DNA from: Tateyamaria sp.
Lineage (GTDB): Bacteria; Pseudomonadota; Alphaproteobacteria; Rhodobacterales; Rhodobacteraceae
Length of the DNA: 6,562 nt
NCBI GenBank assembly: GCA_018668195.1
Contig: JABITU010000223.1
Span: 1 to 6,562 of the forward strand
Direction of reading: 5' to 3'
Shown: piece by piece, positions 1 through 5,584 of the stretch
How the letters are laid out: the number at the start of each line of letters is the position of its first letter
How positions within the stretch are numbered: position 1 is the first letter of the stretch
Translations under genes and position numbers: made by a program
The notes under the pieces: model-generated
Told to the model about the DNA's origin: nothing
Seen by the model: the letters and a program-made list of their open reading frames with translations, nothing else
The model's database searches: none

Positions 1-1
1 T

Positions 2-466
2 TATATGAATGGACTGGCAATAGATGGATTATTACTCTTTCAAAAAAAAAGGGAGAACTTTCAAGCCGCGTTTGCCGACTTTGATCCCGACATAATCGCA
101 GAGTGGGGCGCTGACGATGTGGCGCGCCTGCTGGTTGATCCCGGAATTATTCGTCACCGAGGCAAGATTGAAGCCACGATCAACAATGCGCGGGTCTACC
201 AAGAAATTAATGCAACTGAGGGATTCGACCAATTTTTATGGAAGTATTTTGACGGCTTTCCGCTGCAAAATGCTTGGGCTACGCAGGCGGATGTACCGCC
301 CTTCACATCGGTGTCGGCACAAATCTCTAAGGACCTTAAGAGCTGTGGCTTCAAGTTTTGTGGGCCCACGATCGTCTATGCATTCCTTCAAGCGACGGGG
401 CTGGTCAATGATCACATCATTACTTGCCATCGGCATGCTCAATGCGCCGCACTGGCAAAGCGTTGA
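2..466 (+). CDS. tag: DNA-3-methyladenine glycosylase I (Tag), 3' part, apparently frameshifted
   Basis: Tag is a base-excision repair glycosylase that removes 3-methyladenine from alkylated DNA in the cytoplasm. The reading frame from position 50 matches the family well: RENF, a FDP motif, GIIRHRGKI, NARVY, FLW, GFKF and the C-terminal GLVNDH followed by I-I-T-C. That last His and Cys have the spacing of the C-terminal zinc ligands of E. coli Tag. The protein ends at a TGA at 464–466. Before position 50 the frame does not match the family. The +1 frame at 1–48 does (WI-I-T-L-S-K-K resembles WITxLxKR), and the two frames meet in a run of nine A (42–50). The N-terminal zinc ligands and catalytic Glu lie outside the window or are not recognisable. 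An in-frame ATG at 5 exists but is unlikely to be the native start. The gene could be broken, mis-sequenced, or read by slippage. The family call is firm; intactness is doubtful. Confidence 0.85.
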   Translation, partial: YMNGLAIDGLLLFQKKRENFQAAFADFDPDIIAEWGADDVARLLVDPGIIRHRGKIEATINNARVYQEINATEGFDQFLWKYFDGFPLQNAWATQADVPPFTSVSAQISKDLKSCGFKFCGPTIVYAFLQATGLVNDHIITCHRHAQCAALAKR

Positions 467-492
467 CAGAGCGTTGATGGAGCGTTGACTCT
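460..492 (+). repeat. Three tandem 11-bp direct repeats (GCGTTGA core)
   Basis: Units start at 460, 471 and 482: GCGTTGACAGA, GCGTTGATGGA and GCGTTGACTCT. The first seven bases are identical in all three. The period of 11 bp is about one helical turn. The first unit contains the tag stop codon, and the third contains the -35 hexamer proposed for rpsD. Confidence 0.7.
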
Positions 493-512
493 GGGTGGGG
501 AGCGCTTATAAG
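485..512 (+). promoter_or_regulatory. Candidate sigma70-type promoter of rpsD
   Basis: TTGACT (485–490) and TATAAG (507–512) are separated by 16 bp. Transcription would start near 518–520 and give a leader of about 100 nt before the GTG start of rpsD. The -35 match is good (5 of 6), and no better pair lies between tag and rpsD. The start site is inferred. Confidence 0.6.
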
Positions 513-515
513 CGC
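502..515. promoter_or_regulatory. Perfect 14-bp palindrome over the rpsD -10 element
   Basis: GCGCTTATAAGCGC reads identically on both strands and encloses the proposed -10 hexamer. It may be an operator for a dimeric regulator, or a GC-flanked -10 that is symmetrical by chance. The symmetry is directly visible; the function is inferred. Confidence 0.5.
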
Positions 516-536
516 GGCTTCATTGGTGTTGGTGGC

Positions 537-611
537 TCCCGCAAGGGGTTTCCTGTCGGCGCGGCAAAATCCGCGCAAAGGACAACGCCCTCTTGAACCT
601 ACAAAGAGGAG
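537..611 (+). promoter_or_regulatory. Structured rpsD leader with an SD-sequestering hairpin
   Basis: Three hairpins can be drawn in the untranslated leader. The first is TCCC/GGGG closed by a GCAA tetraloop (537–548). The second is a 6-bp GCGCGG/CCGCGC stem (559–564 with 571–576), extended by TCCT/AGGA (551–554 with 579–582) across an internal loop. The third is a perfect 6-bp CCTCTT/AAGAGG stem (589–594 with 604–609, nine-base loop). The 3' arm of the third overlaps the Shine–Dalgarno AGAGGAG (605–611), so folding would hide the ribosome binding site. S4 represses its own translation in other bacteria, which makes an autoregulatory site plausible. That role is inference. Confidence 0.45.
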
Positions 612-618
612 AACAGCC

Positions 619-1239
619 GTGACAAAACGCACGTCTGCCAAGTACAAAATTGATCGCCGCATGGGCGAAAATATTTGGGGTCGCCCCAAATCCCCCGTAA
701 ACCGTCGTGAATATGGCCCGGGCCAGCACGGTCAGCGACGCAAAGGCAAGCTGTCAGATTTCGGCATTCAGCTGCGCGCAAAGCAGAAACTGAAAGGTTA
801 CTACGGCGACCTGACCGAAAAGCAATTCCGTCGTATTTATGCAGAGGCAGAGCGGGTCAAGGGCGACACTGGTGAAAACTTGATCGGCCTGCTGGAGCGG
901 CGTCTGGACGCGCTTGTTTATCGCGCAAAATTCGTACCGACCGTATTTGCGGCGCGTCAGTTTGTGAACCATGGCCATGTCCGCGTGAATGGTAAAAAGG
1001 TCAACATTCCGTCCTATCGCGTTAAAGAAGGTGATGTGGTCGAAGTGCGCGATCGCTCCAAGCAATTGGCTGTCGTGCTTGAAGCCACGCAACTTCCAGA
1101 GCGTGATGTTCCCGATTACATTGACGCGGACCATTCAAAACTGACCGCGACGTTTGTGCGCACACCGACACTGGGCGACGTGCCATATCCGGTGATCATG
1201 GAACCCAACTTAGTCGTCGAATTCTACGCCAAGAACTAA
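619..1239 (+). CDS. rpsD: 30S ribosomal protein S4
   Basis: S4 is a primary 16S rRNA-binding protein that starts assembly of the 30S body. The 206-residue length is usual for alphaproteobacteria. The N-terminal domain (about 1–93) carries the motifs around [19 protein letters not shown]. An S4 RNA-binding domain follows (about 94–157, with [18 protein letters not shown] and the KEGDVVEV strand), then the C-terminal tail ending in VEFYAKN. There is no cysteine anywhere, so this is the zinc-free type of S4. The GTG start is chosen because AGGAG ends seven bases upstream and the conserved [11 protein letters not shown]-terminus begins there; reading further upstream adds unrelated sequence. The gene stands alone with its own promoter, leader and terminator, rather than in the alpha operon with rpsK and rpoA as in E. 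coli. Confidence 0.97.
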   Translation: MTKRTSAKYKIDRRMGENIWGRPKSPVNRREYGPGQHGQRRKGKLSDFGIQLRAKQKLKGYYGDLTEKQFRRIYAEAERVKGDTGENLIGLLERRLDALVYRAKFVPTVFAARQFVNHGHVRVNGKKVNIPSYRVKEGDVVEVRDRSKQLAVVLEATQLPERDVPDYIDADHSKLTATFVRTPTLGDVPYPVIMEPNLVVEFYAKN

Positions 1240-1242
1240 TTT

Positions 1243-1267
1243 GGGTCACGCGCTCAAACGCGCACCC
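1243..1267 (+). other. Imperfect hairpin just after rpsD
   Basis: GGGT (1243–1246) pairs with ACCC (1264–1267), and CGCG (1249–1252) with CGCG (1259–1262), around a CTCAAA loop. A small internal loop separates the two stems. It lies between the rpsD stop and the terminator and may protect the 3' end of the mRNA. Confidence 0.3.
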
Positions 1268-1279
1268 CGCAAATTATTT

Positions 1280-1309
1280 GGGCCGTTCCCAGTGGGGCGG
1301 CCCTTTTTT
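1280..1309 (+). terminator. Rho-independent terminator of rpsD
   Basis: A GC-rich stem GGGCCG (1280–1285) / CGGCCC (1298–1303), extended inward by CCC/GGG, is followed directly by six T (1304–1309). It lies 40 bases after the rpsD stop codon and is a textbook intrinsic terminator. Confidence 0.92.
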
Positions 1310-1379
1310 ATTGTGGCCTGTCTTTGATCATCTCTCGACACATCGTAACGCTGAAATGTGGGGCCTCAGATCTCTATTC

Positions 1380-1405
1380 TGTACAGTGGTTCTAAACCGC
1401 TGACA
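1380..1405. repeat. Long imperfect inverted repeat upstream of hisC
   Basis: TGT-a-CAGTGGTT pairs with AACCGCTGACA around a CTA loop. This gives 11 base pairs, with one bulged A (1383) and one G·T pair. Its left arm overlaps the perfect palindrome CTGTACAG (1379–1386). It could be an operator, an RNA hairpin or the relic of an inserted repeat; nothing here decides between these. Confidence 0.55.
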
Positions 1406-1502
1406 CTCGGCCGCTACGGGTACTTGTTCGAACGAGCGATTGCGTCCGTGTCATGGGCGGTACCGTGTTTCCGCTATAGGATTCGGGGATGGGGTGCAGG
1501 AG

Positions 1503-1535
1503 TGTTGGCGCCTTTTGCACCAACAGAAATTGGTG
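1503..1535 (+). promoter_or_regulatory. Two mutually exclusive hairpins in the hisC leader
   Basis: TGTTGG (1503–1508) pairs with CCAACA (1520–1525), with an inner GC/GC extension. CACCAA (1518–1523) pairs equally well with TTGGTG (1530–1535). Both use the CCAA at 1520–1523, so only one stem can form at a time. This is the geometry of a leader switch, but no effector-binding core or leader peptide was recognised. Confidence 0.35.
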
Positions 1536-1567
1536 ATGGCGTGCTGGGCATTTTGTCACTGGTCTTG

Positions 1568-1582
1568 GGGCGCGGCGCGCCC
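1568..1582 (+). promoter_or_regulatory. GC-rich hairpin shortly before the hisC RBS
   Basis: GGGCGC (1568–1573) and GCGCCC (1577–1582) form a perfect 6-bp stem with a GGC loop, 18 bases before the AGGAGG. No T-run follows (TAAAAC), so it is not an intrinsic terminator. It may influence translation or transcript stability. Confidence 0.35.
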
Positions 1583-1611
1583 TAAAACCCTGTTGACCGC
1601 AGGAGGCAAAA

Positions 1612-2700
1612 ATGACCCGCATTGATCCGCAACCCGGCATTATGGACATCGCTCTTTATCAGGGCGGGTCGAGCTACGTCGCAGGCATCGAGAATGTGGT
1701 CAAGCTGTCGTCAAATGAAAACCCCCTCGGACCCAGCGACAAGGCGGTCGAGGCATTTCGCCGTGCGGCGCAGGATTTGCACCGCTATCCACCCTCAGAT
1801 CACGCCGCTTTGCGCGCGGCAATCGCTGACGTTTACGGGCTGGACGCAGACCGCATCATATGCGGCGCGGGATCGGACGAGATCATCGCCTTTCTTTGCC
1901 AAGCCTACGCCGGACCGGGGCGCGAGGTCATACATTCGCTGCACGGCTTTGGCATGTATCGTATCAACGCACTGGTTGCGGGGGCCACTCCGATCGAGGT
2001 GATGGAACACGACCGTGTGACTGACGTTGATGTGATCCTTAAGGCAGTGACTGACGATACCTGCCTTGTATTTATGGCCAACCCTAACAACCCAACGGGC
2101 ACTATGATCGCCGCATCAGAGGTGGAGCGGCTGGCAGATGGCCTGCCCGACCATGCGCTGTTGGTGTTGGATGGGGCCTATGCAGAATACGTCAACGGGT
2201 ACGATGGTGGTGCAGCATTGGTCGAGTCGCGTGAAAATGTTGTTATGACGCGGACGTTTTCCAAGCTTTATGGTTTGGGTGGTTTAAGGGTTGGCTGGGG
2301 CTATGCCCCGTCACATGTGGTTGACGTGCTTAACCGTGTGCGTGGCCCATTCAACGTAACGGGTGCAGCACTTGCGGCCGCCGAAGCTGCGGTGCGCGAC
2401 GTTAACTATGCAGCACATTGTCAGGCCGAAAATGCGCGATGGCGGACTTGGATGGCGGATGCGTTGGCCGAAATCGGCGTGCCGTCTGACGTGTCGCTGG
2501 GTAATTTCATCCTCGCACGATTTGCCGACAAGACCGAAGCCGAAACCTGTGATGCCTATTTACAAACGCAAGGTCTGATTGTGCGGCGTGTTGCAGGGTA
2601 CAACCTGCCTTCGGCGCTTAGAATTACGGTTGGCGACGAAAGCGCATGCCGCCGCGTTGTACACGCCGTGCGGCAGTTCAAGGGCGGCGCCCGCGCATGA
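1612..2700 (+). CDS. hisC: Histidinol-phosphate aminotransferase
   Basis: This is a PLP-dependent, class I/II aminotransferase of the HisC group. It converts imidazole-acetol phosphate to histidinol phosphate, and in many bacteria also transaminates aromatic keto acids. The 362-residue length fits the family. Visible motifs in order: SSNENPLG (33–40), the cofactor-phosphate region CGAGSDE (84–90), NPNNPTG (157–163), DGAYAEY (187–193, PLP-contacting Asp187 and Tyr190), [15 protein letters not shown] with Schiff-base Lys218 and phosphate-binding Arg226, and Arg337 in LRITVG, the substrate-carboxylate Arg. The ATG follows a strong AGGAGG by five bases. The stop overlaps the tyrC start (ATGA), implying translational coupling. 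Pairing with tyrC rather than with other his genes suggests a main or shared role in tyrosine/phenylalanine synthesis, which is inference from context. Confidence 0.93.
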   Translation: MTRIDPQPGIMDIALYQGGSSYVAGIENVVKLSSNENPLGPSDKAVEAFRRAAQDLHRYPPSDHAALRAAIADVYGLDADRIICGAGSDEIIAFLCQAYAGPGREVIHSLHGFGMYRINALVAGATPIEVMEHDRVTDVDVILKAVTDDTCLVFMANPNNPTGTMIAASEVERLADGLPDHALLVLDGAYAEYVNGYDGGAALVESRENVVMTRTFSKLYGLGGLRVGWGYAPSHVVDVLNRVRGPFNVTGAALAAAEAAVRDVNYAAHCQAENARWRTWMADALAEIGVPSDVSLGNFILARFADKTEAETCDAYLQTQGLIVRRVAGYNLPSALRITVGDESACRRVVHAVRQFKGGARA

Positions 2701-3614
2701 CCATGATCTATAACCGCGTGGCGTTGATCGGGCTTGGGCTGATCGCGTCGTCAATGTTCTGGGCGATGAAACGCAAGGGTCTGGCAGGCGAGGTGCGTGG
2801 ATACGCGCGCACTGCTGAAACGCGCGATACGGCGCGGCGGATTGGCCTGTGCGACCAAGTTTGTGACAGCATTGCAGCTGCGGTCAAGGACGCTGACCTT
2901 GTTGTGTTGTGTGTACCGGTAGGAGTCATGGGCGCTGTTGCAGCAGAAATGGCACCGCACCTTGCCCCAGGCACCACTGTAACAGATGTTGGTTCGGTAA
3001 AACGCGACGTGATCGAAGCCGTCAGCCCGCACCTGCCTTTAAATGTCCATTTCGTGCCGGCGCACCCACTTGCAGGCACCGAGCATTCCGGCCCTGAAAG
3101 TGGATTTGCTGAGCTGTTTGATAATCGCTGGTCGCTGATCGTTCCTGTCGAAGGTTCTGACCGGGACGCGGTTGCGCAGTTGCGAAGGCTGTGGGACCAG
3201 ATGGGTGCCAATGTTCAGGAAATGGACCCTGATCACCATGACCTTGTCCTAGCCGTGACCAGCCACGCACCGCATCTGATTGCCTATACGATGGTCGGTG
3301 TGGCGGATGATCTGCAACAGGTGACGGACAGCGAAGTGATCAAATACTCGGCGGCAGGTTTTCGGGATTTCACTCGGATTGCTGCGTCGGATCCAACGAT
3401 GTGGCGTGATGTATTCCTGACCAACAAGGACGCCACACTAGAGGTTTTGGGCCGTTTCACCGAAGAGCTTTTTGCTCTGCAACGGGCGATCCGAACCGGT
3501 GATGGTGATCATTTGCACGCTTATTTCACTCGGACCCGCGCTATTCGCCGCGGCATTATTGAAGCAGGTCAGGACACCGACGCGCCCGACTTTGGCCGAG
3601 GCGCGAAACGGTAG
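2697..3614 (+). CDS. tyrC: Prephenate/arogenate dehydrogenase (cyclohexadienyl dehydrogenase)
   Basis: This enzyme oxidatively decarboxylates prephenate or arogenate in tyrosine synthesis. It is a 305-residue TyrA-type protein without a chorismate mutase domain. The N-terminal Rossmann fold starts with GLGLIA (12–17), where the usual last Gly of GxGxxG is Ala. Next come TDVGSVK (96–102), [10 protein letters not shown] (123–132) with the presumed catalytic His123, SHAPH (189–193) and [16 protein letters not shown] (221–236) of the helical C-terminal domain. The second strand ends GYART (35–39), with Arg where NAD-type enzymes usually have Asp, so NADP use is possible. The start at 2697 is taken because it overlaps the hisC stop by 4 bp; an in-frame ATG at 2703 is the alternative, and 2646 would only add translated hisC sequence. 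The TAG stop is contributed by the inserted element that begins there. Prephenate versus arogenate preference cannot be read from sequence. Confidence 0.93.
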   Translation: MTMIYNRVALIGLGLIASSMFWAMKRKGLAGEVRGYARTAETRDTARRIGLCDQVCDSIAAAVKDADLVVLCVPVGVMGAVAAEMAPHLAPGTTVTDVGSVKRDVIEAVSPHLPLNVHFVPAHPLAGTEHSGPESGFAELFDNRWSLIVPVEGSDRDAVAQLRRLWDQMGANVQEMDPDHHDLVLAVTSHAPHLIAYTMVGVADDLQQVTDSEVIKYSAAGFRDFTRIAASDPTMWRDVFLTNKDATLEVLGRFTEELFALQRAIRTGDGDHLHAYFTRTRAIRRGIIEAGQDTDAPDFGRGAKR

Positions 3615-3717
3615 AGCATGTCGCGTTCAATCAGATTGAATTGAAACGCCTTAACTTAGTGGCGTGTTGTATGTTCGAACAGCGAAACCTTTGCCCACTT
3701 TGGCTGAACATGCTCTA
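3612..3717. mobile_element. MITE-like palindromic element with TA duplication at the tyrC stop
   Basis: The ends are perfect inverted repeats: GTAGAGCATG (3611–3620) and CATGCTCTAC (3709–3718). Taking the flanking TA (3612–3613 and 3716–3717) as the target duplication leaves a 102-bp body (3614–3715) with no coding capacity. TA duplication is typical of IS630/Tc1-mariner transposition. Internal dyads include TTCAATC-A-GATTGAA (3626–3640), ACGCC/GGCGT (3646–3650 with 3661–3665) and GTTCGAAC (3673–3680). From memory, end sequences of this type recur in intergenic palindromic repeats of alphaproteobacteria; I could not check copy number. No transposase lies in the window, so it would be non-autonomous. 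Confidence 0.7.
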
Positions 3718-3838
3718 CTATGCCTAGTGCGATGACGGGGTAGAACGTTTTTTGTTGGATTTTGGATTCTTTCCTTGTTTTCGGTTCCTTGAAACTTGCA
3801 GTTGCGCCTCTGCAGCGTTTGCCAAAAAACCTGAAACA

Positions 3839-3905
3839 TTGCGTATGACCGGACGCGTTGAACCCTAAAATTTTTAGGCCGGGTCATGTGGCGCAAGTTT
3901 TTCTT
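3839..3905 (+). terminator. Extended stem-loop with T-run, probable end of the hisC–tyrC transcript
   Basis: Nested arms pair across the structure: TTGCG (3839–3843) with CGCAA (3892–3896), ATGACC (3845–3850) with GGTCAT (3882–3887), GG with CC, and CCTAAA (3864–3869) with TTTAGG (3873–3878). Internal loops separate them. GTTTTTCTT follows on the plus strand. On the minus strand a run of six T lies about 8 bases beyond the stem, so it could also serve the convergent DUF2125 gene. The interruptions make it weaker than the rpsD terminator. The rest of 3718–3838 is T-rich, and I see nothing else in it. Confidence 0.5.
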
Positions 3906-3913
3906 ATAAATTC

Positions 3914-4912
3914 CTAACGCAGAAGCAGCCGGGGGCTGGGTAGGAGCGGGATAAAACCAAGTTTCATTGCGCCGTCACCCAAGCTAAGCGTGACGTCAAG
4001 CGTTTTAGGGTTGCCAGAGGCCTGAGCCAAGGCTTGCAGTATACCCTCTGACTGTTGACGCCGGGCCCGTGACAACTTGCCTGCAGCTTCGGCAAGGTCG
4101 AGCATGGCGCGCCAGTTTTGCGCCTGAATCGCCAATGTTCCCTCTGGCGTGCCATTTACATCCACGACCAGATCGGCCGCAAAATTAAGCTTCAGATCGC
4201 CCCAACGCGCCTCGGCAAGGTGTAAGCTGATATTGCGCGGTTGCGGCCGTCGCTTATCAAGCGCGCGGCTGTCCCATTCGGTATCAAAGGTCACCGTGGC
4301 CTTTAACTGCAGGCTGTCAAACGTCGGTGGTATCGTGTTTGCCAGTCGGAGTTGTTTGCGAATAGCGTCTCCGGGCGCAAAGCCGGACGCCTGCGCCAAC
4401 AGCTCATAGGTGGCGCCCTGTGTTTGTGTGATCGTCAGCGTCAGGTCTTGGGCCTGCACGACTGTACCGCTCGCATTGGCCAGATTCCAGGCGCCTGCTG
4501 TCCAGCCCAATGCTTCCAATTCGAGCGCCGTGCCGAGATGCAGGTTCAGCGACATCACACTACCGTCCATAGTCAAAGTGCTGCGACCCAAAGGTGACGC
4601 CAAAAGTATCGGGCCATCGTCCAGCGTGACGCTGACATCGCCGGGCCACCATGCGCGCGCCGATATGTCCAGCGCTGCTGTTTCGATTGCGATGCCGGCT
4701 TGCGGATCGGCAAGGGTTAGATCCGTCAGTCCTGCGCGCAGTGTACCTGGGAAACCACCTCCGGTTATGCCGGACGTTTCAGCCTGCCAGCCTTCGGCGG
4801 TGCGCGTTTCCAGCCACGCAGCGATGCTCGCCCGCATTCCAATTGACGCGGTGATCCACCACGCGCACCATGCAGCCGTCACTAGCACGGTGATCCAAAC
4901 CAGTTTGCGCAT
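3914..4912 (-). CDS. DUF2125 domain-containing envelope protein
   Basis: This 332-residue protein has one hydrophobic N-terminal segment (about 4–22, after MRK), which is a signal anchor or signal peptide; the rest would lie in the periplasm. The body is rich in alternating short beta-type strands. It carries the early pattern EGWQAE...GGGFPGTL followed by TDLTLADPQAGIAIE, which I recognise from the DUF2125 family of alphaproteobacteria. No catalytic motif is visible and the biochemical role is unknown. The start at 4912 is preferred to the in-frame ATG at 4960: it follows GGGGGAG closely and gives a standard signal sequence, while the longer form adds 16 polar residues in front of it. It converges on tyrC and diverges from the cyclotransferase gene. 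The family call rests on memory of its pattern, so it is moderately sure. Confidence 0.8.
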   Translation of the reverse strand: MRKLVWITVLVTAAWCAWWITASIGMRASIAAWLETRTAEGWQAETSGITGGGFPGTLRAGLTDLTLADPQAGIAIETAALDISARAWWPGDVSVTLDDGPILLASPLGRSTLTMDGSVMSLNLHLGTALELEALGWTAGAWNLANASGTVVQAQDLTLTITQTQGATYELLAQASGFAPGDAIRKQLRLANTIPPTFDSLQLKATVTFDTEWDSRALDKRRPQPRNISLHLAEARWGDLKLNFAADLVVDVNGTPEGTLAIQAQNWRAMLDLAEAAGKLSRARRQQSEGILQALAQASGNPKTLDVTLSLGDGAMKLGFIPLLPSPRLLLR

Positions 4913-4980
4913 GCTACTCCCCCTTTTACTTGTCCGCAGAATCGGGTCTATCGCACGCAATATGGAAGGGAACAGTAAGA
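4913..4980. other. Divergent intergenic region between DUF2125 and cyclotransferase genes
   Basis: The 68 bases must hold the 5' signals of both genes. The minus-strand Shine–Dalgarno GGGGGAG is clear at its left end, and a weaker plus-strand GGAAGGG (4964–4970) at the right. I found no -35/-10 pair with acceptable spacing on either strand, so the promoters are not assigned. Confidence 0.5.
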
Positions 4981-5511
4981 ATGACGATGTGGGTGTTCGG
5001 ATATGGTAGTTTGCTTTGGAACCCGGGCTTTGAGGTTGCCGAACAGGTGATGGCTACCCTGCCGGATTACGAAAGGTCATTCTGCATGCTGTCCATCCAC
5101 CACCGTGGGTCCGAGGCTGAGCCAGGCTTGGTACTGGCGCTAGACGAGTTGGCAGGTGCATCTTGTCAGGGCGTGGCTTTGCGCTCGACCCCTGGCACCG
5201 AAAAGAGCACCTTGGAGTACTTGCGCGAACGCGAGCTAATTTCGTCAGCGTATTTGGAAAAGATGTTGAATATTACATTGCAATGTGGCCGTGAGGTCAC
5301 CGCCGTGACCTATGTGATTGATCCGCTGCATGTGCAATATTGCGGTGGTTTACCCCTTGAACAGCAGGCGCAAATCATTGCGAAAGCGCAGGGTGGCCGG
5401 GGCCCAAACAGCGAATATCTCTATAACACGGCTGATCATTTACAGGCACTTGGGGTGGCAGATACAGATCTTGACTGGCTTTCACGCCGCGTTGCAGCAA
5501 TTATAGCATAA
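4981..5511 (+). CDS. ChaC-type gamma-glutamylcyclotransferase
   Basis: ChaC-like enzymes cleave glutathione (gamma-glutamyl-Cys-Gly) to 5-oxoproline and Cys-Gly in the cytoplasm. The 176-residue protein has the family landmarks in order: VFGYGSLLWNPGF with the GYGSL substrate loop (7–11), RGS...EPGLVLAL (42–54), YLRERE (80–85) in which Glu85 aligns with the catalytic Glu of the YLxxRE motif, and GGRGPNSEYLYNTADHL (138–154). No signal peptide is visible. The ATG at 4981 is chosen over the in-frame ATG at 4930 because the family begins directly with the WVFGYGSL strand; ATG 4987 is a possible alternative. It is divergent from the DUF2125 gene and 73 bp upstream of the channel gene. Activity on glutathione rather than another gamma-glutamyl compound is inferred from the family. 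Confidence 0.9.
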   Translation: MTMWVFGYGSLLWNPGFEVAEQVMATLPDYERSFCMLSIHHRGSEAEPGLVLALDELAGASCQGVALRSTPGTEKSTLEYLRERELISSAYLEKMLNITLQCGREVTAVTYVIDPLHVQYCGGLPLEQQAQIIAKAQGGRGPNSEYLYNTADHLQALGVADTDLDWLSRRVAAIIA

Positions 5512-5515
5512 ATCC

Positions 5516-5545
5516 TTGTCACTTCTGTCGAAAATCCGCTAGATA
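5516..5545 (+). promoter_or_regulatory. Candidate promoter of the ExbB/MotA-like gene
   Basis: TTGTCA (5516–5521) and TAGATA (5540–5545) are separated by 18 bp, directly after the cyclotransferase stop. Transcription would start near 5552, about 33 bases before the ATG. Read-through from the upstream gene is also possible, since no terminator lies between. Confidence 0.4.
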
Positions 5546-5584
5546 CACGTAGAACAGAGCAAAAAGAGGGTCAGAAGCCAACCG

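Larger units (their letters stand above)
1310..1611. other. Gene-free interval upstream of hisC, rich in inverted repeats
   Basis: No convincing gene is present. Short open frames here lack family resemblance, and they overlap each other on both strands. The interval holds an 11-bp stem-loop at 1380–1405, the palindromes GTTCGAAC (1426–1433) and CGGTACCG (1458–1465), overlapping hairpins at 1503–1535, and a GC hairpin at 1568–1582. The hisC ribosome binding site AGGAGG (1601–1606) ends it, five bases before the ATG. The only -10-like sequence I noticed is TATAGG (1475–1480), without a good -35. I saw no tRNA and no histidine-rich leader peptide. Confidence 0.6.

Noticed and set aside
754..1134. 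126-codon minus-strand open frame inside rpsD
   Set aside because: It is an antisense shadow of a highly conserved ribosomal protein gene, with no resemblance to a known protein.
1421..1440. GTTCGAAC as a possible tRNA T-loop
   Set aside because: No acceptor stem, anticodon arm or CCA end can be built around it; it is simply a palindrome.
1358..1649. Small overlapping open frames on both strands before hisC
   Set aside because: None has a convincing ribosome binding site or family pattern, and they overlap each other and the hisC start. No histidine or aromatic codon run was seen that would mark an attenuation peptide.
3651..3896. 81-codon minus-strand open frame between tyrC and the DUF2125 gene
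   Set aside because: It runs through the inserted element and the stem-loop, has no family resemblance and is better explained as non-coding.
4410..5009. 199-codon plus-strand open frame opposite the DUF2125 gene
   Set aside because: It is antisense to a gene with a recognisable family pattern, a signal sequence and a good ribosome binding site. Its own translation shows no domain and a composition typical of an antisense shadow.
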